Positions 34,272-43,866 of a stretch of 64,000 nt of DNA are shown here, piece by piece (position 1 is the first letter of the stretch; each line of letters begins with the position of its first letter). Source of the DNA: Chitinophaga niastensis (GTDB taxonomy: Bacteria; Bacteroidota; Bacteroidia; Chitinophagales; Chitinophagaceae); contig NZ_PYAW01000001.1 of NCBI RefSeq assembly GCF_003014755.1, forward strand, positions 1,178,001 to 1,242,000. The letters are read 5' to 3'. A program made the translations under genes and the position numbers. Under the pieces are notes generated by a model. That model was given only the letters and a program-made list of their open reading frames with translations. It made no database searches and had not been told where the DNA came from.

Positions 34272-36197
34272 TTATACTGTTACCGTGATTTTATTTTTAA
34301 GCATTTCTCTTGTAGTGCGCGCAATGCCGGCAGCGTCGTATCCGCATTCGCGGTACAGTTCTTCCGATTTGCCATGTTCTACAATGTGATCCGGGATGCC
34401 CATCCTTTTAATTTCTGCTTTGTAATTATGAGCAGCCATGAATTCCAGGATAGCACTGCCAAATCCGCCCATGATAGCGCCATCTTCTATTGTGATCACT
34501 TTATCAAATGACTGGAATATTTCGTGTAGCAGGGCTTCGTCCAGCGGTTTTACAAAACGCATATCATAATGTGCGGGTTGCAAACCATCTCCTATCAATT
34601 CTTTACAGGCTTCTGTTACAAAGTTACCTGTATGTCCGAGCGAGAGAATGGCGATGTCTTTTCCGTCGCGGATCTTGCGGCCGGTACCGGTTTTGATTGC
34701 TTTAAATGGCGTACGCCATTCGGGCATAACGCCTTGTCCGCGTGGATAGCGGATTACATAAGGCATATTGTTATCCGGCAGCTGTGCACTATACATCAGG
34801 TTCCGCAATTCTTCTTCGTTCATCGGAGCGCTGATGATCACATTCGGTATGCTACGCATGTAGGCAATATCATAAGCGCCATGGTGCGTAGGGCCATCTT
34901 CACCTACCAGTCCTGCCCTATCCAGACAGAATATCACCGGGAGTTTTTGAATGGCAACATCATGTACTGCCTGGTCAAAAGCACGTTGGAAGAAAGAGGA
35001 ATAGATGGTGCAAAAGACGCGCATACCCTGTGTGGCCATGCCTGCAGAGAGGGTAACTGCGTGTTGTTCGCAGATGCCTACATCAAAAGCACGTTGCGGC
35101 ATTTTCTCCATCATAAATTTGAGGGAGGAACCCGATGGCATTGCGGGGGTAATGCCGATTATTTTATCGTTTTGTTCTGCCAGTTCAATAATAGTATGAC
35201 CGAAAACATCCTGGTATTTAGGTGGTTGTGGCCTGTCTACCGGCTTCTTGAATATTTCACCGGTGATCTTGTCAAACAGTCCGGGTGCATGCCAGGTAGT
35301 TTGGTCCTTTTCTGCCAGCGCATAGCCTTTACCTTTGGTGGTAACGATGTGCAGCAGTTTAGGGCCGGGAATATCCTTCAGGTCCTGCAGGGTATCGGCC
35401 AGTTTGGTGATATTATGACCATCGATAGGGCCAAAATAGCGCATCTGCAGGGCTTCGAACAGGTTACTGGATTTGGATACCACCCCTTTCAGGCTGGCTT
35501 CCAGTTTAGAGGCCATTTCACGGGTGAATCTTTTGCCTATCGGCAATTTTCCAAGGAGATTCCACACATCATCACGCACCTTGTTATAGGTAGGTGAAGT
35601 GGTGATATCGGTAAGATATTCTTTCAGCGCGCCCACATTTGGATCTATGGACATGCAGTTATCGTTCAGGATAATGAGTACGTTGGCATTGGCAACGCCT
35701 GCGTGATTCAGTGCTTCGAAGGCCATTCCTGCTGTCATGGCGCCATCACCTATTACAGCAATGTGCTGACGGTCAAATTCACCTTTGTATTGGGAGGCCA
35801 TGGCCATGCCCAATGCTGCTGAGATGGAGGTAGAAGAGTGTCCTACGCCGAAAGTGTCGTACTGGCTCTCGTCTCTTTTCGGAAATCCGCTGAGCCCTTT
35901 ATATTTCCTGTTGGTAGGAAAAGCTTCCCGACGACCGGTCAGGATTTTATGGCCATAGGCCTGGTGACCTACGTCCCATACTAACTGGTCGTAAGGCGTA
36001 TTAAAAACGTAATGCAGTGCCACTGTAAGTTCTACCACACCCAAACTGGCAGCGAAATGCCCACCATGGACACTTACCACGTCAATGATATACTGACGTA
36101 ACTCCTCGCATACCTGGTGAAGCTGTTCCTTATTCAGTTTTCGCAAGTCAGCCGGATATTGTATCTGGCTTAACAGTTGACCGGCCTTAATATCCAT
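34272..36197 (-). CDS. dxs: 1-deoxy-D-xylulose-5-phosphate synthase
   Basis: 641 residues, standard. It makes DXP from pyruvate and glyceraldehyde-3-phosphate with TPP, the first step of the MEP isoprenoid pathway. Motifs: GGHFAASLGVVELTVALHYVF, DVGHQAYGHKILTGR, GDGAMTAGMAFEALNHAG (TPP/Mg), DRAGLVGEDGPTHHGAYD, and the C-terminal transketolase C domain. A -7 box is 29 bases upstream. It supplies isoprenoids also used by the GGGPS further right. Confidence 0.96.
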   Translation of the reverse strand: MDIKAGQLLSQIQYPADLRKLNKEQLHQVCEELRQYIIDVVSVHGGHFAASLGVVELTVALHYVFNTPYDQLVWDVGHQAYGHKILTGRREAFPTNRKYKGLSGFPKRDESQYDTFGVGHSSTSISAALGMAMASQYKGEFDRQHIAVIGDGAMTAGMAFEALNHAGVANANVLIILNDNCMSIDPNVGALKEYLTDITTSPTYNKVRDDVWNLLGKLPIGKRFTREMASKLEASLKGVVSKSSNLFEALQMRYFGPIDGHNITKLADTLQDLKDIPGPKLLHIVTTKGKGYALAEKDQTTWHAPGLFDKITGEIFKKPVDRPQPPKYQDVFGHTIIELAEQNDKIIGITPAMPSGSSLKFMMEKMPQRAFDVGICEQHAVTLSAGMATQGMRVFCTIYSSFFQRAFDQAVHDVAIQKLPVIFCLDRAGLVGEDGPTHHGAYDIAYMRSIPNVIISAPMNEEELRNLMYSAQLPDNNMPYVIRYPRGQGVMPEWRTPFKAIKTGTGRKIRDGKDIAILSLGHTGNFVTEACKELIGDGLQPAHYDMRFVKPLDEALLHEIFQSFDKVITIEDGAIMGGFGSAILEFMAAHNYKAEIKRMGIPDHIVEHGKSEELYRECGYDAAGIARTTREMLKNKITVTV

Positions 36198-36225
36198 AAT
36201 ATGGCTCAGGGTTTATATTAAGAGA

Positions 36226-36233
36226 CAAAAATA
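36226..36233 (-). promoter_or_regulatory. dxs -7 box
   Basis: On the minus strand TATTTTTG matches TAnnTTTG, 28 bases before the dxs ATG. No clear -33 element. Confidence 0.4.
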
Positions 36234-36419
36234 CATAAAAATATGTGGTAAACCGTGATCTGCAGGCTGGAAAATAGGACAGTTTCCTGATATCTCACCA
36301 TTCAGATGCTGGCATCTGCCATTTACCGTTTTTGATTCACCATTTATAACAATTAGGTTCCTGCGGGGAGCACTGTAAGGTATTTTTGGAATATAGGCGA
36401 AGTTTACTAATTTGAATTA

Positions 36420-37448
36420 ATGTTTAAACAAATAAACAAATATTGGTGGTGTCAGCTGTTGGGGTGGTCGGCTTATTTTGTGATTAACATCCTTTTCGCC
36501 TTTTCCATCAACAGGAAAGAATCTCCTGATGGGTATTATTACCTGAACCTGCTCATTTTTATATTTTTCGGGCTGTTTTCCACGCATATGTTTCGCAGCC
36601 TGATCAACAGGTTTAAGTGGGTGAACTATAGTTTTGAGAGCCAGATATTGTTGTTTTTCGGGTTAATGACAGGGTCCGGACTGATGTTATATGTTGGATA
36701 TTACTTTGTAGTTATTTTCCTGCTGCGTTTGTCTATTACACCTGTACTGGTAGGCATTTTGTCTTCCTTTCTCATTACTACTATCTGGTGGTTTCTTTAC
36801 TTTATATGGCATTATATTGAAAGAAACAGGAGTTCGCAGTTAGATCAGCTAAAACTGGAGGCAACGGTAAAGGAGCTGGAACTTAAAACGATTAAGGCGC
36901 AGTTGAATCCACATTTTATATTTAATGCGCTGAACAGCATCCGTGCACTGGTAGATGAAAATCCGCAAAGGGCAAGAACTGCTATTACAGAGCTTTCCAA
37001 TATATTGCGCAGTTCCATGCAAATTGAGAAGGCAGAAACCGTGAGCCTGGAAAATGAATTAAATATTGTAAAGGATTACCTTGCATTGGAACATATCCGG
37101 TTTGAAGAGCGGTTGAATGTAATGTATGAGATTGATCCGGATACGTTAGAGTTACAGGTACCGCCGATGATGTTGCAAACACTGGTAGAAAATGCCATTA
37201 AGCATGGTATTTCCCGGGTTATCAGCGGTGGCTCGGTGTATATCACTTCCAGCCTGAAAGGGATGCAGCATGTGATCAGCATTGAGAATACCGGACAAAT
37301 AGTAGAAAATAATATAAATGGCCATGGTTTTGGATTACAGAGCACCCGGCAACGGTTGAGTCTTTTATTTGGAAGCAGGGCCTCATTTGAAATAAGGAAT
37401 AAAGATGAGCAAACGGTAGAAGCTACAGTAGTGATGCCTTTGCTTTGA
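36420..37448 (+). CDS. LytS/YehU-type sensor histidine kinase
   Basis: 342 residues. Four membrane spans in the first ~140 residues (for example YYYLNLLIFIFFGLFSTHMF), then a helix and the His_kinase domain: the phospho-acceptor is in KAQLNPHFIFNALNSIRAL, followed by the ATPase lid (PPMMLQTLVENAIKHGIS, GHGFGLQSTRQRL). This form pairs with LytTR regulators; the partner gene starts 115 bases downstream. Signal unknown. There is no periplasmic sensor domain. Confidence 0.92.
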   Translation: MFKQINKYWWCQLLGWSAYFVINILFAFSINRKESPDGYYYLNLLIFIFFGLFSTHMFRSLINRFKWVNYSFESQILLFFGLMTGSGLMLYVGYYFVVIFLLRLSITPVLVGILSSFLITTIWWFLYFIWHYIERNRSSQLDQLKLEATVKELELKTIKAQLNPHFIFNALNSIRALVDENPQRARTAITELSNILRSSMQIEKAETVSLENELNIVKDYLALEHIRFEERLNVMYEIDPDTLELQVPPMMLQTLVENAIKHGISRVISGGSVYITSSLKGMQHVISIENTGQIVENNINGHGFGLQSTRQRLSLLFGSRASFEIRNKDEQTVEATVVMPLL

Positions 37449-37562
37449 TCACTTGTTATAACGTAAACCGCTGTAGCTGGTGTAGAACCGGCTATGGCAA
37501 TGATTACTTTTTGTTAGTTATTTATTAATAAATTTAATCATCAACCAAACTTCATATTGCCA

Positions 37563-38291
37563 ATGAAAAAAGCATTGATAATAGATGATGAACGCCTGGC
37601 CAGAAGTGAACTGAAAAAATTGCTGGCAGATCACCCGGAGATAGTGGTGGTAGGAGAAGCTGTGAACGCGAAGGATGGTATTGAAAAGATAGAAGCGTTG
37701 CATCCTGACTTGCTGTTCCTGGACATTCAGATGCCGGATAAGACCGGCTTTGACTTATTGGCGGAACTGGAAAAAACACCGCAGGTGATTTTCACTACCG
37801 CATATGATGAATATGCGTTGAAAGCATTTGAATACAATGCTTTGGACTATCTGCTGAAGCCGGTAGAGCCCAAACGTTTGGCTGACGCGATTCATAAGCT
37901 GCATCAGCAGGATGAAAAGGACCGTTTAGCAGCAGCAGGCGGCATTCGTACGCTGTTATCTGAAAACGACCAGGTATTTGTGAAAGATGGCGATCGTTGC
38001 TGGTTTGTGAAATTGCAGGAAATACGACTGTTTGAAAGCGTGGGTAACTACGCGCGTGTATACTTTGAAACAAACAAGCCACTTATTCTTAAATCGCTGA
38101 ATGCGCTGGAAGAAAGACTGGATGAGCGCACTTTTTTCCGTGCCAACCGCAAACATATTGTGAATTTGCGGATGATCGAGAAAATTGATACTTACTTCAA
38201 CGGGGGACTGTTGCTGGAGATGCGCGGTGGTGAAAAGATTGAGGTGAGCCGGCGGCAGGCAGTGAAGTTTAAAGAGATGATGAGTTTGTAG
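37563..38291 (+). CDS. LytTR-family response regulator
   Basis: About 242 residues from ATG 37563 (a TTG two codons earlier is less likely). Receiver: acidic LIIDDE, phospho-acceptor Asp54 in LLFLDIQMPD, KPV in YLLKPVEP. LytTR DNA-binding domain at about 140-242 (VKLQEIRLFESVGNYARVYF, FFRANRKHIVNLRMIEKID). Partner of the kinase upstream; targets unknown. Confidence 0.93.
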   Translation: MKKALIIDDERLARSELKKLLADHPEIVVVGEAVNAKDGIEKIEALHPDLLFLDIQMPDKTGFDLLAELEKTPQVIFTTAYDEYALKAFEYNALDYLLKPVEPKRLADAIHKLHQQDEKDRLAAAGGIRTLLSENDQVFVKDGDRCWFVKLQEIRLFESVGNYARVYFETNKPLILKSLNALEERLDERTFFRANRKHIVNLRMIEKIDTYFNGGLLLEMRGGEKIEVSRRQAVKFKEMMSL

Positions 38292-38295
38292 AGGA

Positions 38296-38366
38296 GCTTT
38301 TAGCAGTTAGTTATTAGCTTTTAGTATAAAAAGAGATGGCCCGCCGAAAGCGGGCCATCTCTTTTT
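38296..38366. repeat. TAGCTTTTAG-family element with terminator, copy 3
   Basis: Iterated AGCTTTTAGCAGTTAG and TTATTAGCTTTTAG (38296-38324) lead into a perfect terminator stem, AAAAAGAGATGGCCCGC and complement (38328-38366, loop CGAAA). It ends the regulator transcript and, from the other side, the GGGPS gene. Confidence 0.9.
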
Positions 38367-38384
38367 ATTTTCAGTTAGTTTGTA

Positions 38385-39143
38385 TTAAGCCTTTACCGGT
38401 ACTGAGTGTACCGCATCTGCCAGTTCTTTTATGAGCGACAGATCATGTTCAATAGCATTTCCTACTACCAGGATATCAGCACCTGCTTTGCAGTTGAGAT
38501 ATGCTTTTTCAGCATCCCGGATGCCACCACCTACAATGATGGGGACGGCTACCTGACTGGCAACGCGGCTGATCATGGTTTCGGTGATTGGGTTACGGGC
38601 ACCGCTGCCGGCGTCCATATAGATCACTTTCATTCCCAGCATTTCACCCGCCATAGCTGTACACATGGCAATATCTGCTTTATCTGAAGGAATGGGTGTA
38701 GTGTTACTGATATATGAAACGGTAGTGGGGGCACCACCATCAATGACCATATAACCAGTAGAAATAACTTCCAGGCCACTTTTCTTTACTGCGGCCGCAG
38801 AAACTACATGCTGGTTGATCAGTAACTCAGGATTTCTTCCAGAGATCACAGAAAGGTAGAGTAAAGCGTCGGCATATTTTGATACCTGAGAGGGGCTCCC
38901 GGGAAATAATACAACAGGAATGTCACAGCTGGCTTTCAGCTGTTGCACACATTCATCAAGATGATCAGAAATCACCAGGCTGCCTCCAAGGAAGATATAA
39001 TCAACTTTGGCAGCAGTGCATTTGGCTGCAAGCTCAATGATACCGGCAGGCGTCACCTTATCCGGATCAATTAAAACCGCGAATGCCTTCTCTTTCTTAC
39101 TTTTTCTTTCGATGAACGAAGTGTATATGTTATTGTACATCAA
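38385..39143 (-). CDS. Geranylgeranylglyceryl/heptaprenylglyceryl phosphate synthase family
   Basis: 252 residues, a TIM barrel. Motifs: VLIDPDKVTPAG (Mg and substrate), DYIFLGGSLVIS, VLFPGSP, YLSVISGRNPELLI, STGYMVIDGGAPTTV, YMDAGSGARNP and VGGGIRDAEKA (phosphate site). It joins a polyprenyl diphosphate to sn-glycerol-1-phosphate by an ether link, the archaeal-type linkage. Members are known in Bacteroidota (group II of the family). The G1P source and lipid product are not evident from the window. Confidence 0.9.
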   Translation of the reverse strand: MMYNNIYTSFIERKSKKEKAFAVLIDPDKVTPAGIIELAAKCTAAKVDYIFLGGSLVISDHLDECVQQLKASCDIPVVLFPGSPSQVSKYADALLYLSVISGRNPELLINQHVVSAAAVKKSGLEVISTGYMVIDGGAPTTVSYISNTTPIPSDKADIAMCTAMAGEMLGMKVIYMDAGSGARNPITETMISRVASQVAVPIIVGGGIRDAEKAYLNCKAGADILVVGNAIEHDLSLIKELADAVHSVPVKA

Positions 39144-39471
39144 TAGCGCATTGTTCCGGTTGTCGCAAATGTATAAATTTTTTGTTAATAACCCACATTG
39201 CTAAATAAATATGCATTCAATTCATTTTCTATTCATGAACTTAGTGATACTTACTGCGTTACATGTAATACAAGTAGTGGATTTTTTGTTAATGACAAAT
39301 TTTAAGCCGGATTTTAATCACATTGGTTTGAGGGTATAACAAATGTGTTGGCAAACTGTTTGCGCAATTATCCACAATCTGTGCATAATAAATGGGGGTA
39401 TCCCGGCATTTAAAAATTAATTTTAGAGTACTCCGCATTACTAACTCATTTGTATCACCTAAGAAAAATTT
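39144..39471. other. Divergent promoter region of GGGPS and nrdJ genes
   Basis: No gene seen. AT-rich, holding the promoters of two divergent genes and the inverted DnaA-box pair listed separately. There is no recognisable cobalamin riboswitch or NrdR box, although the downstream enzyme is B12-dependent. Confidence 0.5.
39368..39388. promoter_or_regulatory. Two inverted DnaA boxes upstream of nrdJ
   Basis: TTATCCACA (39368-39376) and TGTGCATAA (39380-39388; complement TTATGCACA) both fit TTATnCACA exactly, head to head with 3 bases between. They lie about 85 bases before the nrdJ start. DnaA regulates the ribonucleotide reductase operon nrdAB in E. coli; a similar role here is inference. Confidence 0.6.
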
Positions 39472-42400
39472 ATGGGCATGAAAAATCCAGTCAATAGTAC
39501 GAATGGCCTCGCGTTCTCCCGTCATTTTACTAAAGAAGGTGTGAGTCCTTACGATCAGTTTGAGTATGATCTGCGCTCCTCTGTAATACGTAACCCTGGT
39601 GGCGACATAGTATTTGAAATGAATAACGTGGAAGTGCCTAAAGAATGGTCGCAGATTGCAACAGATATTCTTGCACAGAAATATTTCCGTAAGGCTGGTG
39701 TACCACAACCGGATGGCACTTTGGGAAGAGAAACATCTGTGAAAGAAGTGGTGCATCGTATGGCTAATTGCTGGCGTTCCTGGGGAGAGCGATATGATTA
39801 TTTTGCTTCCGCAAAAGATGCCGCGATATTTTATGATGAGCTGAGCTATAGCATGCTCAACCAGGCATGTGTACCCAACTCGCCGCAATGGTTTAATACC
39901 GGCCTGTTTGAAAGCTATGGTATTAAAGGAAAGCCGCAGGGACATTATTTTGTAGATCAGCATAGTGGTAAGCTGGAGAAGTCCACATCGGCCTATGAGC
40001 GCCCACAGCCACATGCCTGCTTTATCCTGAGTGTAAATGATGACCTGGTAAATGATGGTGGCATTATGGATTTGTGGATGCGCGAAGCGCGCATCTTTAA
40101 ATATGGTTCTGGTGTAGGTACTAACTTCTCCCATATCCGGGGAGAAGGCGAAAAACTCAGTGGTGGCGGAACTTCCAGCGGATTAATGAGCTTCCTGAAA
40201 ATTGGTGATCGTGCAGCAGGTGCTATCAAATCCGGCGGTACTACAAGAAGAGCAGCTAAGATGGTGTGTCTTGACCTGGACCATCCTGAAATCATGGACT
40301 TCATTAACTGGAAGGTGGAGGAAGAAAAGAAAGTGGCGGCATTGATCGCTGCCGGTTATTCGTCTGATTATGAAGGAGACGCCTATAAAACCGTATCCGG
40401 GCAAAATTCCAATAATTCCGTTCGTATTCCTAACTCCTTCTTTCATAGTCTGCAGGCAGATGGTGACTGGGATCTGAAAGCACGTACTAACGGGAAGACC
40501 ATGAAAACGCTGAAGGCAAAGGAATTGTGGGATCATATCACCTACGCCGCCTGGCGTTGCGCGGATCCGGGTACACAATTCGATACTACCATCAACGAAT
40601 GGCATACCTGCCCGCAGGGTGGACGGATTAACGCTTCCAATCCCTGTTCAGAGTATATGTTCCTGGACAATACCGCCTGTAACCTGGCTTCTGTGAATCT
40701 TCGTCGTTTTTTTGATGATGATAAAAATATTTTTGATGTAAACGGGTTTGAGTATACTGTACGCCTGTGGACGGTAGTGTTGGAGGTTTCTGTGCTGATG
40801 GCGCAATTCCCTTCCAAAGAAGTAGCGCAGTTAAGCTATGAATACCGCACATTGGGATTAGGCTACGCCAATCTGGGCTCTATGCTGATGGTGAGTGGGA
40901 TTGCTTATGACAGTGAAGAAGCACGTGGTATTGCCGGCGCTATCACTGCTATCATGACGGGTGTATCTTATAAAATATCTGCAGAGATGGCGGCTCACCT
41001 GGGTGCTTTCCCGCGTTTTGAAGAGAACAGGGCTGATATGCTCCGTGTGATGCGGAATCACCGTGCCGCGGCTTATGATGCCATAGATGCTTATGAAGGG
41101 CTGGAAATTAAGCCCAAAGGCATTGATGCGCGGTATTGTGCCGATTACCTGTTAAAAGCAGCTACCAAAGCCTGGGATGAAGCTGTAAAGTTGGGTGAGC
41201 AATATGGTTATCGTAATGCACAAGCTACTGTGATAGCCCCTACTGGTACCATCGGGTTAGTGATGGACTGTGATACAACCGGTGTGGAGCCCGATTTTGC
41301 ATTGGTGAAGTTCAAGAAGTTGTCTGGTGGCGGCTATTTTAAGATTATCAACCAGTCTATTCCAACGGCATTGCATAATCTGGGTTATGTTGCCAGCGAG
41401 ATAAAGGCCATTGTGGATTATGCACGGGGAACCGGCAGTTTTGCCGGGGCGCCTTATATCAATCATCAGTCGCTGAGTGAGAAAGGGTTTATAGGAGAAG
41501 AGCTGAAGAAGCTGGATACAGCTGTATTGTCATCATTTGATATTTCTTTTGTTTTCAATGCATACACACTGGGTGAAGAGTGTCTGCAGCGGCTGGGTTT
41601 CAAGCCGGAGCAGTATTATAACCTGGAGTTTAGCCTGCTGCATGAACTTGGTTTTACAGACGAGCAACTGGAAGCAGCTAATGATTATGTATGTGGTACC
41701 ATGACTGTAGAAGGTGCACCATACCTGAAAGAGGCGCATTTGCCGGTATTTGATTGTGCTAATAAATGTGGTAAGCATGGGAAGAGATATATACATCCCC
41801 ATGGTCATATCAGGATGATGGCGGCGGCGCAGCCATTTATTTCAGGTGCTATCTCCAAAACCATTAATCTGCCGCATGAGGCAGTTGTGGAAGAAATAGC
41901 AGACGCATACAAAATGAGCTGGCAATTGGGGCTTAAAGCATGTGCGCTGTATCGCGACGGTAGTAAATTGAGTCAGCCACTGAGTAATAAAAGTGACAAG
42001 AAGAAAAAGGCAGATGGCGCAGTTGCCACTGAGCCGGAAGTTGTACCGGACCTTGACCAATTAACGATTGATGAATTGCTGGATGAAGTAAATAAGCGGA
42101 TGCTGGCGAGCAGGGATACTAAGTTAAAGCGCCAGCTATCGCGGATAGTAGAACGGCAGACGTTGCCTTCCAAGCGTGGTGGTTTTACTCAAAAAGCGAA
42201 TGTGGGTGGTCAGGTGATCTTTGTGCGTACCGGGGAGTATAATGATGGTACACTGGGTGAAATTTTTATTGATCTGGCCAAAGAGGGATCTACTTTGCGC
42301 AGTTTGATGAACTGCTTTGCTATTGCGGTTTCTGTGGGTTTGCAGTATGGGGTGCCATTGGAAGAATTTGTAGATAAATTTGTGTTTACCCGCTTTGAGC

Positions 42401-42795
42401 CTGCAGGTATGGTAGATCATCCCAATATTAAATCAGCTACCTCACTGATCGATTATATTTTCCGTGTGCTGGGTTATGAATACCTGGGACGAACAGACCT
42501 GGTGCATGTGCTGGATGCACCGGGGAATACGGGAGAAGAGGAGGAAGAAGTAGCTGGTGATGCGCCACCACTGTCTAATGTACGGGTAACCTATATGGGG
42601 AATAGTGGTCAGCCTGCGCCCAGGGCTGCGAAGCAGCAAACAGTAGCAGCACATCATCATGAAAACAGCACGCAGGACTACATGCGGAGCATGCAAAGTG
42701 ATGCGCCGGCGTGTAGTACATGCGGACATATCACGGTACGTTCAGGAACATGTTACAAATGCCTGAATTGCGGTAACAGCATGGGTTGTAGCTGA
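39472..42795 (+). CDS. nrdJ: Adenosylcobalamin-dependent ribonucleotide reductase
   Basis: 1107 residues. Class II enzyme reducing ribonucleotides to deoxyribonucleotides with a cobalamin radical. Family blocks: [73 protein letters not shown] (active-site region) and [23 protein letters not shown]. The C-terminus has a Cys-rich end ([12 protein letters not shown]...[14 protein letters not shown]) as in large NrdJ proteins. It lies divergent from GGGPS. DnaA boxes upstream. Confidence 0.95.
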   Translation: MGMKNPVNSTNGLAFSRHFTKEGVSPYDQFEYDLRSSVIRNPGGDIVFEMNNVEVPKEWSQIATDILAQKYFRKAGVPQPDGTLGRETSVKEVVHRMANCWRSWGERYDYFASAKDAAIFYDELSYSMLNQACVPNSPQWFNTGLFESYGIKGKPQGHYFVDQHSGKLEKSTSAYERPQPHACFILSVNDDLVNDGGIMDLWMREARIFKYGSGVGTNFSHIRGEGEKLSGGGTSSGLMSFLKIGDRAAGAIKSGGTTRRAAKMVCLDLDHPEIMDFINWKVEEEKKVAALIAAGYSSDYEGDAYKTVSGQNSNNSVRIPNSFFHSLQADGDWDLKARTNGKTMKTLKAKELWDHITYAAWRCADPGTQFDTTINEWHTCPQGGRINASNPCSEYMFLDNTACNLASVNLRRFFDDDKNIFDVNGFEYTVRLWTVVLEVSVLMAQFPSKEVAQLSYEYRTLGLGYANLGSMLMVSGIAYDSEEARGIAGAITAIMTGVSYKISAEMAAHLGAFPRFEENRADMLRVMRNHRAAAYDAIDAYEGLEIKPKGIDARYCADYLLKAATKAWDEAVKLGEQYGYRNAQATVIAPTGTIGLVMDCDTTGVEPDFALVKFKKLSGGGYFKIINQSIPTALHNLGYVASEIKAIVDYARGTGSFAGAPYINHQSLSEKGFIGEELKKLDTAVLSSFDISFVFNAYTLGEECLQRLGFKPEQYYNLEFSLLHELGFTDEQLEAANDYVCGTMTVEGAPYLKEAHLPVFDCANKCGKHGKRYIHPHGHIRMMAAAQPFISGAISKTINLPHEAVVEEIADAYKMSWQLGLKACALYRDGSKLSQPLSNKSDKKKKADGAVATEPEVVPDLDQLTIDELLDEVNKRMLASRDTKLKRQLSRIVERQTLPSKRGGFTQKANVGGQVIFVRTGEYNDGTLGEIFIDLAKEGSTLRSLMNCFAIAVSVGLQYGVPLEEFVDKFVFTRFEPAGMVDHPNIKSATSLIDYIFRVLGYEYLGRTDLVHVLDAPGNTGEEEEEVAGDAPPLSNVRVTYMGNSGQPAPRAAKQQTVAAHHHENSTQDYMRSMQSDAPACSTCGHITVRSGTCYKCLNCGNSMGCS

Positions 42796-42867
42796 TTGAA
42801 TGTTGCAACTTCTTGTTAATGATATGTTATTGTGCCTCTAAAATTTCAAAGAAAAATAACATGCCCT

Positions 42868-42943
42868 TACCTTTGTATTCAAATAGGGTTTTCATAGGAT
42901 AGTAACAAATTGAGGGCGCTTTTCTAGGCGCCCTTACTTTTTA
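42868..42943 (+). ncRNA. Possible small RNA (promoter box and terminator without ORF)
   Basis: TACCTTTG at 42868-42875 matches the -7 consensus. A terminator (AGGGCGC / GCGCCCT, then TTACTTTTT) ends at 42943, giving a transcript of about 60 bases with no ORF. It could equally be only the nrdJ terminator. Confidence 0.3.
42913..42943 (+). terminator. Hairpin terminator downstream of nrdJ
   Basis: Stem AGGGCGC / GCGCCCT with an 8-base loop, followed by TTACTTTTT. Confidence 0.8.
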
Positions 42944-43130
42944 AGAAAAATCCGCCCTTTTCCAACCTCCTTTTTTTCCTTCGGCTTTAACCTATAATCC
43001 CATCGGGTAATAGGGCAATTCAAATTTTTTCCAAAAAAATCGATTTTATTGGATCTTTTCAAATTAGAATCTTTAATATTTGATTTTTTCTAATATTTCT
43101 ATTGTTCGCTACGTCACCATATAATTTTAT

Positions 43131-43264
43131 TATATTTGTTATTGTATTAATTTTTATTATGGTTACTGTCCTATGAAAAACCAAATATTCCTACACCGCA
43201 TGATTCATCATGCACTGTAAATGACTCTCGAAAGCAATGGTTCGCCCATTGCTTTTGTTTTTTC
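43131..43264 (+). ncRNA. Possible leader or small RNA with 15-codon ORF
   Basis: The -7 box TATATTTG (43131-43138) precedes a region with a 15-residue ORF (43173-43220, MKNQIFLHRMIHHAL). A small hairpin GCATGA/TCATGC lies within it, then a terminator (AAAGCAATGG / CCATTGCTTT, T-run) at 43231-43264. The arrangement recalls an attenuator or a small RNA. The next gene is a secreted unknown, so no amino-acid link is evident. Existence is uncertain. Confidence 0.35.
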
Positions 43265-43346
43265 TACGTGTTTCTACGCATATTTTTTTACCTACTAGAA
43301 ATCTCAAAATATAATTGTATTTTTAAACTCGAAAATTTGACACCTT

Positions 43347-43847
43347 ATGAAAAAGCTGTTGTTTCTGCTGTTGGTAGTTTTGGCCACAGCCGCATCAGCA
43401 AATGCCAACACTGGTTTCAAGAACGGGGATAATAATGGAGATAAAAACGGTGATAACAACGATAACCGTAATAATGCCAAAAACACTTGTAACTCAAAGC
43501 CTGTAAGGGTAGAAGAGTTTGTGTTAATGTTTCCACGGGTAGAAACAACTGAGAAAGTTGATGAGGCAGAGTTGGAAAAAGCTATTGTGGACCTATATAA
43601 ATGGTACTTACAAAACGAAACCAAGATAAATACCAACGACTTCCTGAAGGGAGGTGGTAAGGAATTGGCTTTCCCTTTTAAAGTGGATCCAAAAACCTTG
43701 CAACAATATTTCCTTTTCATCAAGAAGAATTTTCCGGGTTTCAGCGAAGACGATTTGTCTAATGTAAAACGCAATCGGAAAAAAGAAGCACCTGTTACTG
43801 TGCGTGATGAAATGGACAACCCTATGTCGATTTCAGTTAACAGATAA
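43347..43847 (+). CDS. Small secreted protein with Asn/Asp/Lys-rich N-terminus
   Basis: 166 residues. Signal peptide MKKLLFLLLVVLATAASANAN, then a repetitive NGDNNGDKNGDNNDNRNN tract (tandem GATAAxAAT-like DNA repeats), then a compact ~110-residue helical part (VEEFVLMFPRVETTEK, DLYKWYLQNETKINTNDFLKGG, FIKKNFPGFSEDDL). No family recognised. The variable-looking Asn-rich tract could change length by slippage. It lies in an AT-rich gap after nrdJ. Confidence 0.7.
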   Translation: MKKLLFLLLVVLATAASANANTGFKNGDNNGDKNGDNNDNRNNAKNTCNSKPVRVEEFVLMFPRVETTEKVDEAELEKAIVDLYKWYLQNETKINTNDFLKGGGKELAFPFKVDPKTLQQYFLFIKKNFPGFSEDDLSNVKRNRKKEAPVTVRDEMDNPMSISVNR

Positions 43848-43866
43848 AATCGTTTGCCAGGCGAGA

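Noticed and set aside
34569..35597. 342-codon open frame antisense to dxs
   Set aside because: Shadow of dxs, which has all catalytic motifs; no protein-family signal.
39144..39471. Cobalamin riboswitch or NrdR box upstream of nrdJ
   Set aside because: Looked for because the enzyme needs B12; no B12-box-like or paired NrdR-box sequence was seen.
39289..40134. 281-codon minus-strand frame overlapping the nrdJ start
   Set aside because: Overlaps nrdJ and its promoter; unlikely composition with many Cys, His and Ile and no recognised domain.
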